A DNA stretch of 64,000 nucleotides from an uncultured Gemmataceae bacterium (lineage in GTDB: Bacteria > Planctomycetota > Planctomycetia > Gemmatales > Gemmataceae): positions 248,001 through 312,000 of the forward strand of contig CALDUY010000002.1 of the NCBI GenBank assembly GCA_937923405.1, written 5' to 3'. Positions 25,297 to 34,009 of the stretch are shown in pieces. The notes under the pieces are model-generated. The model had not been told where the DNA came from. It saw only the letters and a program-made list of their open reading frames with translations, and made no database searches. The translations under genes and the position numbers were made by a program. Numbering within the stretch: position 1 is the first letter of the stretch; each line of letters begins with the position of its first letter.

Positions 25297-26214
25297 CTAA
25301 AACTCGACTTTCTTTTTCGGGGTCTCAGTGGTGTCGAACTCAATGCTCTGCACCCGCTTGATCGGGATTAGTTTGTAGCCAAACGGTACTCGTCCGACCA
25401 AGCCGACGAGTGTAGCTTTCTGCCCGTCCAGAGTCGTGGCGGTCAGCAATGACAGAGTGTCGTCTTCCCCTTCTTTCTGAATGACACGCCAGACAGAATC
25501 CTCGTCACCCTCGTTAACACTGATCTTCTTGATTTTGGACACGTCGAGCTTCAGCGTCTTTTTGAACATCAACGTGGTCGACAATTTTTCCCCGCCTCCA
25601 GCGAGTTGATAGAGCGGCTGTAGATCATGCACTTTGTGGATCGTTTGTACGTCCTTATCCAGAGTGGTTACGACAGCGGGCCGACCTGGCTTGAAGGGCG
25701 TGACCTTTGGTTCGGGGAATCGCACTCCTTTGATACCTTTGGGAATCCCTCCTTGGAACGTCAGAGAGGCAATTCCCGCTTCCCCTTTGTCCACGTCGGC
25801 CTCGAGGGTCAGTTTGTTGATCCCCTTGTAGGCCGTCGTCCCGACCAGCACGATATCATCCTCATCGTTAGGACTGACGGCGACCCGAACCGTGACCTTT
25901 TCCTCCTCGTAACGGATCGAGCGAATCTGTTCCAGGGGCACGAGAACAACGACCCCGGCGGCGAAGTTGAACTTCAGTTCATCGCGGATCACGAGTGCTT
26001 CGGGGCCGGCGGTTTTCTCCTTGGCTTTGTCAGGCGGAGCCAGCCAGGCCAACCGCCGGATGCCATTCGTGAATGTCCAGGCTGTGACTTTCTGCTCCTT
26101 GCCGGCGGCGTCGGTGATGACGAGTAACGCTTTATCCTCGGAGGACTGCTTGGGTTCTGCCGGCAGCGGCGACGAAAGAATGAGGAGTACAAAAAACAGT
26201 CCGATAGTGCGCAT
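25297..26214 (-). CDS. Secreted protein of unknown function
   Basis: The ATG at 26214 starts a clear signal peptide (MRTIGLFFVLLILSSPLPAEP), giving 305 residues; the frame is open further upstream but without sense. The mature part is beta-rich and Lys/Glu-rich with repeated short strands (VVLVPLEQIRSIRYEEEKV, KLTLEADVDKGEAG, LVGRVPFGYKLIPIKRVQSIEF). The two 'PL..IRSI' / 'PIKRVQSIEF' segments look like an internal repeat. No Cys and no catalytic motif recognised. Probably periplasmic; I cannot assign a function. Confidence 0.7.
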   Translation of the reverse strand: MRTIGLFFVLLILSSPLPAEPKQSSEDKALLVITDAAGKEQKVTAWTFTNGIRRLAWLAPPDKAKEKTAGPEALVIRDELKFNFAAGVVVLVPLEQIRSIRYEEEKVTVRVAVSPNDEDDIVLVGTTAYKGINKLTLEADVDKGEAGIASLTFQGGIPKGIKGVRFPEPKVTPFKPGRPAVVTTLDKDVQTIHKVHDLQPLYQLAGGGEKLSTTLMFKKTLKLDVSKIKKISVNEGDEDSVWRVIQKEGEDDTLSLLTATTLDGQKATLVGLVGRVPFGYKLIPIKRVQSIEFDTTETPKKKVEF

Positions 26215-26416
26215 GATGCTAGATACCTCGCGCGAGCGACCTCGATGGCACCCTTCTGGCATCGTCGGAATTCGACGTCGATAGATCAAGTAGAAACTGC
26301 TTGCTTTTCCTCAATACGACAAGAACTCGCGGTTCGTGAAGTTAGATGCTTGAAATGCCTTGACTCAGCGACCATAATCTAAACAGGACACGATAGCTCC
26401 GAAGGATACCTGGATT

Positions 26417-26947
26417 ATGGCAACACCGGACCATTGCCCGGAAGATGTTTTCCAGCCGGGTGGGCACCTACGCCTGGAATTGCTGACTCCCTGTGCCATT
26501 GAGGCGCTCAAGGAAGCGATTCGTCTTGCCTCCGAAACACGCTGGGACAGCGTTCGTAGTCCGCATGTCTTCATGGGGGTGCTGAGTAAGCCAGATACTT
26601 CGGTGCGCCTCTGGGGCGAACGTCTGCAAATTGATCTCCCTTTGCTTTTGAGCCAGTTTCAGGTGTTGTTCCATCAAGAGGAGGGAGAAGAAGATCCGTA
26701 CTTGACTCTGAACCGCGAGTTTCTTTCAGATAATGTGATCGAGTTGCTACGCGAAGCGCGGCAACGAGCCAGAGAACATGGTCGCAAGCACATCACGCCG
26801 ATGGATCTGCTCATCTGTCTGTTGACGGCGAGCAACAGTATCGTCGCCGATTGTTTCGAACGAGCGGGCATGACCCCAGCTAAGCTGACCGAGCAAGCGG
26901 TCATCGCCGAGCATGCAACCCGAGTTGATCGCTCCGTTGGCGACTGA
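26417..26947 (+). CDS. Stand-alone Clp N-domain protein
   Basis: A 176-residue protein made of the two four-helix repeats of the ClpA/ClpB/ClpC N-terminal domain: LTPCAIEALKEAIRLASETRWDSVRSPHVFMGVL (about 22-58) and LSDNVIELLREARQRAREHGRKHITPMDLLICLL (about 100-135). No AAA+ ATPase part follows. Such N-domains normally bind adaptors or substrates. A free copy could compete for or recruit ClpS-like adaptors such as the one at 16009-16335, but that is inference. No signal peptide. Convergent with the glycoside-hydrolase-like gene. Confidence 0.8.
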   Translation: MATPDHCPEDVFQPGGHLRLELLTPCAIEALKEAIRLASETRWDSVRSPHVFMGVLSKPDTSVRLWGERLQIDLPLLLSQFQVLFHQEEGEEDPYLTLNREFLSDNVIELLREARQRAREHGRKHITPMDLLICLLTASNSIVADCFERAGMTPAKLTEQAVIAEHATRVDRSVGD

Positions 26948-26982
26948 TGGCCGCTGCTCGATCGACGACGTGTGATGTCGAG

Positions 26983-28500
26983 TTAGCGATTGAGATACTC
27001 TCGCAAGGCCTGCATCTTGGGAGCCTGCTCCAGCGGCTGGGCAAAGTGTTCGAGAACGCCCCAGCTGCCCCATTTGCTTGGCAAGCTCATCGACGAGAAG
27101 ACGCAGAACAGCCCGCCTCCAGCTTCACGCCAGTTCTTCAGATCCGCGAGATAAAGATCTTTCATCTTCGGATGCCGATTCGCCGCCTGAAACAGCGCGG
27201 TCAATTTGTTGTTATTCTCTGCGCCGCCGTGCCCCACGAGATGCTGTCCGCCTTCATAGGCCAACAATTGTAGCTCTCGCTTGCGGGCCAGTTCGGCGTA
27301 AGCCTCCATCTTTTTTCGACTCTCGGCCAAATCTTTGACCAGTTCAGTCAACAGATCCTCAACTTTCATGTCAGCGACTCGGTCGGCGTTCCGCGGATCG
27401 CCGAAGCGATTGCCGAAGTAGGGAGCGATGGCCACCGCGTCGGCTTGCTTGTAAGCCTCGCGCCAGTCCAGCACCGTCGTGCCAGTCCACGGATTGGCCG
27501 ACTGCGTTGCCAGCACTCGCACCAGTCGAGTTCGCCCGCCAAACACTTCTTCCCAGATCTTGAATATCTCAATCGAGCGTTGCGAATAGTAACGCAGCTG
27601 AGCCTCATAGGCATTCTTGCTCAGATCGAGACGTTTTCCTTGCCGGGCACAGTGTCGCGCTTGCTCGAACATACCGTTCCAGCATTCGTTGGAATACTCG
27701 ACGTAGATACGCAAGTCGGGATGTAGGGACTTCTTGACGAGTTGGGCGAACTCGCGGACGAAGCGATCGTCGGCCAGGTGCGGCATGCAGAACCATGGCT
27801 CGACCCGCAGCGTGTTGCACAGCTGGATCATGTACTCCAGGGCCACGCCATCGCGTGTTTGCGAATGATCATCGGGAGTCGGTCGCTCTTCCCAACGTGA
27901 CAAGCGCGAGTTGTTGGTCTTCTGCCAGTCCATGAAGCGGAAGACCTTGAAGCCTTTCCAGCGGTCGAGAAAATCGCGACGAAACGGCTCGGGTTGGTAG
28001 GTTTTTTCGGCCTCTTGAGGAATCAGGCGAATGTGGCGGATGGGATCCTTCTCGTTCAGTCGAGTCACCCGGGCGAACGCCGAGCCGGTCTTATTTGTGA
28101 CTTCGACCGTCAGCCGGCCTGGTTGACGCTTCGTCACTCGGGCATCTCCGGTAAAGCTCAACTCGCCCTCGCCGGAGTAGAGGCAAACGTAGGTGCCTGT
28201 GGGATAGCGTTGCTCGAAGCCGGTCCAGACGACGGTCTCGGCATACTGATCGGGACGAAGCCGCAGCAGATGCCCGCGTGCATCGGTGGCCAAAGGCCCG
28301 CCTTTGCCCCACGGTTGGCCCTTTGCTTGGCTGATCCAGCTGCGTGCCGATTTGAAGGCATCGACAAACACCAACTCGCTCGACCAATCTACCACGCCGG
28401 AGAGATTCATCCCCAAAGGCGGCTTGCTCGTGGGAGACTGAGCCGACACGGGAGTAAGACACGCAAGCACCAGCAAGAGGATCGAGAAGCGACGTGTCAT
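26983..28500 (-). CDS. Secreted glycoside-hydrolase-like protein (clan A-like)
   Basis: The ATG at 28500 gives 505 residues with a signal peptide (MTRRFSILLLVLACLTPVSA). Residues ~25-180 look like a beta-rich accessory domain. The C-terminal ~300 residues resemble a TIM-barrel hydrolase: YVEYSNECWN has the Asn-Glu pair (Glu272) expected of a clan A acid/base, and LLAYEGGQHLVGHGG has Glu416 at the end of a strand as possible nucleophile. Related planctomycete proteins are usually labelled cellulose-binding or cellulase-like. Substrate unknown; probably acts on polysaccharide in the periplasm or outside. Confidence 0.65.
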   Translation of the reverse strand: MTRRFSILLLVLACLTPVSAQSPTSKPPLGMNLSGVVDWSSELVFVDAFKSARSWISQAKGQPWGKGGPLATDARGHLLRLRPDQYAETVVWTGFEQRYPTGTYVCLYSGEGELSFTGDARVTKRQPGRLTVEVTNKTGSAFARVTRLNEKDPIRHIRLIPQEAEKTYQPEPFRRDFLDRWKGFKVFRFMDWQKTNNSRLSRWEERPTPDDHSQTRDGVALEYMIQLCNTLRVEPWFCMPHLADDRFVREFAQLVKKSLHPDLRIYVEYSNECWNGMFEQARHCARQGKRLDLSKNAYEAQLRYYSQRSIEIFKIWEEVFGGRTRLVRVLATQSANPWTGTTVLDWREAYKQADAVAIAPYFGNRFGDPRNADRVADMKVEDLLTELVKDLAESRKKMEAYAELARKRELQLLAYEGGQHLVGHGGAENNNKLTALFQAANRHPKMKDLYLADLKNWREAGGGLFCVFSSMSLPSKWGSWGVLEHFAQPLEQAPKMQALREYLNR

Positions 28501-28699
28501 GAGGGAACCTCGGCAATTTGAGCGAATCTGGAGATCAGGACTAGCTGTAGCCAACTGGGGCGACTCGAAACTTCTCTGAATACTCGCATTTTATGGAACG
28601 CGGTTCAAAAAACTGATCTGGACAGAACGAAAGAAAGTCGGCATACAGCTACGCTTCTCATTATCGTGGAGAAGTCGGTCCGCGTTCAGGAGGAGCGTC

Positions 28700-29425
28700 A
28701 TGGCCCGAAAGCGGCTCACGTTCGCGTGCCCGGTTTTACTGGGATTGCTCCTTCTGGCACTGACCAGTTGTCGCCATTCCCTGCTGCTCTCTAGTGATGA
28801 GCCGAAAGATTGGCCAGATTTGAAGCCGACCGAACTGGAGTATGTCGATAGTGAGGGGTTCGACGCGCTTTTGGAAAACGCACTGGTGAATCAGGATCCG
28901 GTCATCATCATCCAAACGGGGCGAACCAAACCGGATTGGGAGGGCCGACTGAATGCCTGGATCGCGGCCTGGAATCGCAGCAATAGTAGTACTCGGCGAC
29001 CAACTCGGCGAGCTTCTTCCGAAGAGGAACCGATCGTTCGCGGTCAGGCGCCGTTGCCTCAGGTCACCGTGGATGGCGACAGTATTCGCGAGTTTCGCTT
29101 GTTGATCGCGGGGTTGCTCGATCGCGTCGACGAGGCAGCGCATAACGGAGTTGCCTGGTGGGCCGAGGAGCGGGCTCGCTCTCGACGAGTCGCGTTGTTG
29201 AAGCCTTATAGTCTGCGCTTCCACAAGGACGAAGAGGAGTTGATCCAGCTAGTATTCTTCCACGGTAGCTATGCCAGTTACTATCCACGACACATGCAGT
29301 TGCTCATGCGTTCTGGCGAGATGAAAGAGGCGAAATGGAGCCGTTCCCTGGAATGTTCTGGATGCATCAAACAGGGAAGGTGCGAACGGATTGATCGACT
29401 CACCAATCAGGAGAAAACCCCATGA
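28700..29425 (+). CDS. Lipoprotein of unknown function
   Basis: 241 residues. The ATG is preceded by AGGAGG. The signal peptide ends in the lipobox LTSC (Cys24), so the mature protein is lipid-anchored. The mature part is highly charged, with an Arg/Ser-rich stretch around 94-106 and a final Cys-x-x-Cys (ECSGCIKQGRC) near 219-226. No family recognised. Its stop overlaps the next start by four bases (ATGA), so it is translationally coupled to the small membrane protein that follows. Confidence 0.75.
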   Translation: MARKRLTFACPVLLGLLLLALTSCRHSLLLSSDEPKDWPDLKPTELEYVDSEGFDALLENALVNQDPVIIIQTGRTKPDWEGRLNAWIAAWNRSNSSTRRPTRRASSEEEPIVRGQAPLPQVTVDGDSIREFRLLIAGLLDRVDEAAHNGVAWWAEERARSRRVALLKPYSLRFHKDEEELIQLVFFHGSYASYYPRHMQLLMRSGEMKEAKWSRSLECSGCIKQGRCERIDRLTNQEKTP

Positions 29426-29706
29426 GATCCAATTCGTCGCAACGACTGATTAGCTGGTTGCCTGTGGGGTTGTTTGTGACGCTGGTCGTCGCGACGGGAG
29501 TGACTCTGCTTTCTTTAATTCTTTGGCTGCATCGAATCACCGCTTGCTCGCTTTGGCTGGATACTGACGTGGTACTGCTGACAGTCTGGCTGATCGGCTG
29601 CACTCTACTGCTTGCCGAGGGAGGCGTCGGGTGGCTACTGCTTCGGCTGCCTTCCCGACGTCGTTCCATTCGCTCTGGCGCGAATCCTCAGGGTGGCGCG
29701 GAATAA
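29422..29706 (+). CDS. Small two-helix membrane protein
   Basis: 94 residues with two strong membrane helices (about 12-36 and 48-75) and a basic C-terminal tail (RLPSRRRSIRSG). It overlaps the upstream lipoprotein gene by four bases. No known family seen. The basic tail suggests that both ends face the cytoplasm. Possibly a membrane partner of the lipoprotein. Confidence 0.7.
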   Translation: MRSNSSQRLISWLPVGLFVTLVVATGVTLLSLILWLHRITACSLWLDTDVVLLTVWLIGCTLLLAEGGVGWLLLRLPSRRRSIRSGANPQGGAE

Positions 29707-29883
29707 GGCGTTTGACACGGCCTGATTTGTATTCCATCTTTGCTGGTGAAGTAGAATAACCTGTCGTTGGGCGTCTCCTTCCCCTCGCCGTGAGACGGTT
29801 CCCGATGCTAGCTACTCATGGTTGGAAGTTCGGCGTGTCACACTGTCACGCGCCGTTCCTCCCTGACAAAGGATGCCGCCGAC

Positions 29884-31392
29884 ATGCTCACTACCGACCT
29901 TGGAGCCTGCGAATGGTTCGTTTGGGATTTGCGACGAAGCAACCTGATTGACCGGGGTCAGCTCGATCAAATTATCGGAGATTTCCTCAGTAAAAACCCA
30001 GGGGCCGAACCTCCCCTTCTGGCCGACTTTTTGGTGAAACAGGGTTACCTGACGGAATTCCAAGCCGAGCGCCTCTTGCAAGGTAAGACGCAGGGGTTTG
30101 TCCTCGGGCCGTTCACTCTGATGGACGCCCTCGGCGCGGGCAGCATGGGTACGGTCTATAAAGCACAATCGAAAACCGATGGCAAATGGTACGCCGTCAA
30201 GGTGCTTCCACGTCGCAGCATGTGGAACGTGCGCATTGCCCGACGTAAAGTGCGACTCTTCGAGCAATGCCAGCATCCGTCGGTGGTGCCCTTTGTTGAT
30301 GTCGGCACTGCTGGAGGCATGCATTATCTAGCTTGGCCGATGGTCGAAGGCACCACGCTGGAAAAAATCGTTCAGGAGCAAGGAAAACTTTCGACGGAGC
30401 AAGCAGCCCAGTTTGCCTTACAGACCGCCGAAGGTTTGGATGCTTGCCATCAGGCCAACCTGTTTCATGGCATGCTTAAACCGTCGAACCTGATGCTTGG
30501 TTCCGATGGTACGCTGCGCATTCTCGATTTCGGGATTGGGTGCCTCCTCTCGGAAACCGAAGGGGAGTCGCTGGTGGATACTATGTCTACCGCGAACTCG
30601 GTCAATAGCGGTCTGGATTGTGCTAGTCCAGAGAGCATCATGGATCCCTCGCAACTGAACGCGATCGGCGATCAGTACAGTCTCGGCTGCGTGCTGTACT
30701 TCTGCTTAACGGGACGGTATCCCTTCCCGGATGGGACTGCGGTCGAGAAGATGATGTGCCATCAACACAAACAACCGACGCCGATTCGCGAGCTGAATCC
30801 AGAGGTGTCGGAGGAGATGGTCGCAATCGTCGAACGCTTGATGCAAAAGAATCCGGCCAATCGCTTCGCCAGTTGTGCGGAGGTGATCGAGTTGCTGCGG
30901 CCAATAGCATGCGGCGGGGCAGCCAGTCCACCGATCCAACGTCGCCAAACGATGCAGATGCCACGAGTACGGCTCAATCCTCGTGGAAGTGCGGGAGACA
31001 ATTCTTTACGTCCCCAACCGCCCGCGATGGCTCCAGATTTGCCTCGTATGCCTGCTCCGCGTCCGGTAAATCAACCGGCGTCCCCCCGAGCGCCGGCGGC
31101 CACTGGTCTGCCAGGCACTCCGCGACCGGTTCGCCCCAGCGATCAGGGACGAGACGCGCGACCTCAGCCGCTTGCTCGACCCCAACCTGCTGCCGCAGCA
31201 GCTCCGGCTGCAGTCTCTGTTCCTGTTCAGGTGCAGCACCATGCTCCCGTGCAACAGCAACCGATTCAGGATCCGCGACTGCAACAACCCCAACAGCCCA
31301 GGGGGCAGCAGTACAGCTCGATCACCGTTGTTCTGTTAATTATGCTGGCGTTCGTGGCTGCCTTCTTCCTTAGCCGAATGATTCCGTTCTAA
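29884..31392 (+). CDS. Tail-anchored pseudokinase
   Basis: 502 residues from the ATG at 29884 (the frame stays open to a further ATG at 29818). Residues ~8-80 repeat the helical module of the kinase at 23855 (SNLIDRGQL ... GYLTEFQAERLLQGKTQGFVLGPF), then a kinase fold follows. The glycine loop is GAGSMG and the VAIK-type Lys is present (YAVKVLP). The catalytic loop reads HGMLKPSN, so Arg and the catalytic Asp of HRD are lost, while DFG is kept. A Pro/Gln/Ala-rich linker of ~110 residues ends in one C-terminal helix (YSSITVVLLIMLAFVAAFFL). Most likely a membrane-held, phosphorylation-dead scaffold or receptor. Confidence 0.88.
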   Translation: MLTTDLGACEWFVWDLRRSNLIDRGQLDQIIGDFLSKNPGAEPPLLADFLVKQGYLTEFQAERLLQGKTQGFVLGPFTLMDALGAGSMGTVYKAQSKTDGKWYAVKVLPRRSMWNVRIARRKVRLFEQCQHPSVVPFVDVGTAGGMHYLAWPMVEGTTLEKIVQEQGKLSTEQAAQFALQTAEGLDACHQANLFHGMLKPSNLMLGSDGTLRILDFGIGCLLSETEGESLVDTMSTANSVNSGLDCASPESIMDPSQLNAIGDQYSLGCVLYFCLTGRYPFPDGTAVEKMMCHQHKQPTPIRELNPEVSEEMVAIVERLMQKNPANRFASCAEVIELLRPIACGGAASPPIQRRQTMQMPRVRLNPRGSAGDNSLRPQPPAMAPDLPRMPAPRPVNQPASPRAPAATGLPGTPRPVRPSDQGRDARPQPLARPQPAAAAAPAAVSVPVQVQHHAPVQQQPIQDPRLQQPQQPRGQQYSSITVVLLIMLAFVAAFFLSRMIPF

Positions 31393-31427
31393 CGATCGTC
31401 GCTACTCTTCCGTGCAAGACACTCACT

Positions 31428-31481
31428 GCCGTGACTGTTCAGGAGGCTGGAACCAAGGTTCCCCTCCTCAACGGTCACGGC
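31428..31481. terminator. Long bidirectional hairpin
   Basis: Arms GCCGTGACTGTTCAGGAGG and CCTCCTCAACGGTCACGGC pair at 17 of 19 positions. The interior GGAACCAAGGTTCC pairs too, giving a ~25-bp stem. It lies between the convergent pseudokinase and receiver-domain genes. No T-run. Confidence 0.5.
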
Positions 31482-31500
31482 TGATTGCAGGGAGGGGCGT

Positions 31501-31860
31501 TCAGCCACCAATGGCGTTCAGCAACTCTTCGGGGCTGGCCGGTTTTTTCAGGAAGTGATCAAAATCGGCTTCGTGCATCGCTAAGCTCTCGTTACTTTCT
31601 CCAGAAAGAGCAATCAGACGCATCGCGGGGAGCGAAGCAGATCGTCGCAGGGCACGGGCTAGTTGGTAACCGGTCATGTCCGGCAGATGGAGGTCGATAA
31701 TCGCTACATCGGGAGCATATTCAGCAGCAGTAGCGAGAGCGGAGGCTCCATCCTGGATCACCTCGACCTGATACCCTGCGCTCTGTAGCAACAGCCGCAG
31801 CGAAAATCCCATCTCTTCGTTGTCATCGACAATCAGAATCCGCAGCGAGGGAGGAGGCAT
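31501..31860 (-). CDS. Single-domain response regulator (receiver only)
   Basis: 119 residues forming one complete receiver domain with no output domain. Acidic pair Asp12/Asp13 (IVDDN), phospho-acceptor Asp56 (AIIDLHLPDMTG), Ser86 at the switch position (ALSGES) and Lys106 (KKPAS). Starts three bases after the pseudokinase-PP2C stop, so it is the last gene of the six-gene minus-strand unit starting at 39016. No histidine kinase lies nearby. It may pass a phosphoryl signal into the Ser/Thr kinase module, CheY-style. Confidence 0.92.
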   Translation of the reverse strand: MPPPSLRILIVDDNEEMGFSLRLLLQSAGYQVEVIQDGASALATAAEYAPDVAIIDLHLPDMTGYQLARALRRSASLPAMRLIALSGESNESLAMHEADFDHFLKKPASPEELLNAIGG

Positions 31861-31863
31861 GAT

Positions 31864-33975
31864 TCAGGTTACTCGAATGGCAACGACAGTGACGTTATCC
31901 GTGGCACCCAGGATCAACGAGAGATTGACCAGCCGTCGCGCGGCCATCTCGGCACAGGTGGCTTCTTTCAAAAGCATCTGTTCTAAATCGCGCGTTGGCA
32001 AGTGAGTCGTCAATCCATCAGAGCAAACCAGAATCCAATCGCCAGCCTCCAAAACGCCGTGATACAGTGCCGGCTCCACGTCGGGCTGTCCGCCGATGGC
32101 CTGTTGTAGCTCATTGCGACGCGGATGCACTTCCGCTTCCGAGGCGGATAACGTCCCCAACTCAACAAGACGGTTGACAAGTGTTTGATCGCGAGTCAGC
32201 TGAACTAATCGCCCGTGATGCAAATGATAGGTTCGACTATCACCCACGTGGCCGATCACAAAATGACGACCGTCGAGGTAGACCACTTCAGCAGTGCAGC
32301 CCATACCGCGTCGTCGCGATCCGGGAACGCGAGCAGCGCGAAACACCGCGTAGTTGGCGGTCTTCAGCGCCTGGCGAATGGCCGACTTGACGGAGTCCAA
32401 CTCAAACGTCGGACCGGTGCGAACAGGCTCTTGATCGGCGCGGCTGAGGGCATCTCCTGGGAAGGGCGATACTCCCGAGAACACATGAAACGGCGGTAAT
32501 TGGAGCAGCTCGTTTCGTAAAGTCTGAATCGTCAAAGCGGCGGCCACCTCGCCGGCCTCGTAGCCCCCCATGCCATCGCAGAGCAACACCAGAGCAGCCT
32601 CGCCCAACCCATCCTGCTGCGACTCAGTGGCGTGCAGCACGGCATAGGCATCTTCGTTCTCCGAGCGCACCATTCCCGTTGAGGTCCAGCTAGCGATGTC
32701 CAGTCGAACGCGATCCTGTGTCTGGCGCAACACGTCCAGCGATTGAATCAGATCGAGAAAGCCAGTCTCGTCTTCAAGGCGATTTCCGCTCGTGGGAAAT
32801 CGGGCGTCAACTTCGGCACGCAGGGTTTTCAACATCAAGCGAGCGAAGCCAGGATGCAGATCAGGGAAACGCGATAATAATTTAGCAGTTCCAAGCTCGT
32901 CGAAGTCGGTTTTTTCATCTAATTCACGACCTAACAGTAGTGAGTAGAGCATCGCTCCGAAGGCATATAGATCGGCACGGGCATCGACGATGCCGCGACC
33001 AGCGAGCAGTTCCGGGGCCGTGTACAAGCCGCCGCGAATCGGTGTGGCTGTTGGAAAAGGCAGTGGTAACAGCTCGCCAATATCTTTTAGACGAGCCTGC
33101 CCTTGCTCATCGATCACGACCTCTGCGGGGGACAGGCTTTCGAGGATAGCACCGTACCGATGCAGTTGCTGCAACAGCTTGGCCAGTTGCAGCAGATATC
33201 CATAGCGCTGAGAAGTGTCCTCTTCCCGATCCTCCCAGGCTTCCCAGAGCGACCGGCCCGAAGGGCGATCGATTACGAAATACTCGAACGTGTCGTCGGA
33301 GAAGTGGGCGACCGCTTCGGGCAGATGGGGCGACTGCATCGCGTCTAACAGGCGCTTCAGCCAAGAGATACTCGGCCAATTCGGTCCGGTCGGGATGACT
33401 TCGGTTTTGGGCGAGGTTGATTCGGCAGGATCGTCAAAGCTGGGAAGAAGCTCGTTGTCATTCTCGGGCGGGGCTTCCACGGGCGGTGGTGCGGCTTCCG
33501 CTTTGGGTATGACTTGACGGTAGAGGGTAACATCAGAGATGGGAATTGTGGTATGATCCCGAGCTAAGAAACGCTCGACGCCAAGCCGTTCACCCAACCA
33601 GGTCGTCACTTCAAATCGGTCGAACAACTTCTCTTTAGGCAGGGCAGGAGAGCCTCTGGAGGGGGATTCACCGGAGGAGACGCCCTCTTGAGTCGAGAAA
33701 TAATAGCCGCACTCGCAACAGTATGTTGCTTCAGCCGGACAGAGGTTCTCGCAGGCGGGACAACGAACGCGGTCCGGCGTGGCTGGCCTGGCGTTGGGCA
33801 CCGGCAACGCCAGCGGGTAGACCGGCAAGGCCAGCGGAATGTACTCGGGCAACTCGACGTCATCCGTCACGGGGATGGCCATCGGCGGAGAAGCATCTCC
33901 ACTGGTGTTCAATAACGTTTCCAGATCGGGAAAGGGGCCGTCTGGTCGAGCAGCTTCGTCAGGTACTTGGGGCAT
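31864..33975 (-). CDS. Zinc ribbon-pseudokinase-PP2C phosphatase fusion
   Basis: 703 residues. A zinc ribbon lies at about 71-90 (CPAC ... CCEC). A kinase-shaped region spans ~118-395: it has YTAPELLAGRGIVDARADLYAFGAMLY like a kinase C-lobe, but no HRD, no DFG (DIGE instead) and no VAIK Lys, so it is a pseudokinase. From ~425 to the end is a PP2C/SpoIIE-type Ser/Thr phosphatase: RSENEDAY (437-444), LLCDGMGGYEAGE (464-476), GHVGDSRTY, LVCSDGLTTHL and GATDNVTVVAI carry the metal-binding Asp residues. Likely reverses phosphorylation by the kinase encoded 35 bases upstream. Fusing a dead kinase to a phosphatase may target it to kinase partners. Confidence 0.9.
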   Translation of the reverse strand: MPQVPDEAARPDGPFPDLETLLNTSGDASPPMAIPVTDDVELPEYIPLALPVYPLALPVPNARPATPDRVRCPACENLCPAEATYCCECGYYFSTQEGVSSGESPSRGSPALPKEKLFDRFEVTTWLGERLGVERFLARDHTTIPISDVTLYRQVIPKAEAAPPPVEAPPENDNELLPSFDDPAESTSPKTEVIPTGPNWPSISWLKRLLDAMQSPHLPEAVAHFSDDTFEYFVIDRPSGRSLWEAWEDREEDTSQRYGYLLQLAKLLQQLHRYGAILESLSPAEVVIDEQGQARLKDIGELLPLPFPTATPIRGGLYTAPELLAGRGIVDARADLYAFGAMLYSLLLGRELDEKTDFDELGTAKLLSRFPDLHPGFARLMLKTLRAEVDARFPTSGNRLEDETGFLDLIQSLDVLRQTQDRVRLDIASWTSTGMVRSENEDAYAVLHATESQQDGLGEAALVLLCDGMGGYEAGEVAAALTIQTLRNELLQLPPFHVFSGVSPFPGDALSRADQEPVRTGPTFELDSVKSAIRQALKTANYAVFRAARVPGSRRRGMGCTAEVVYLDGRHFVIGHVGDSRTYHLHHGRLVQLTRDQTLVNRLVELGTLSASEAEVHPRRNELQQAIGGQPDVEPALYHGVLEAGDWILVCSDGLTTHLPTRDLEQMLLKEATCAEMAARRLVNLSLILGATDNVTVVAIRVT

Positions 33976-34009
33976 AAGATCTCAAAGTGAGTTGGCTCCG
34001 TCGTCGTGG

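Noticed and set aside
29711..29755. TTGACA near 29712 as promoter for the pseudokinase gene
   Set aside because: No acceptable -10 hexamer at 16-18 bases; TAGAAT is too far downstream.
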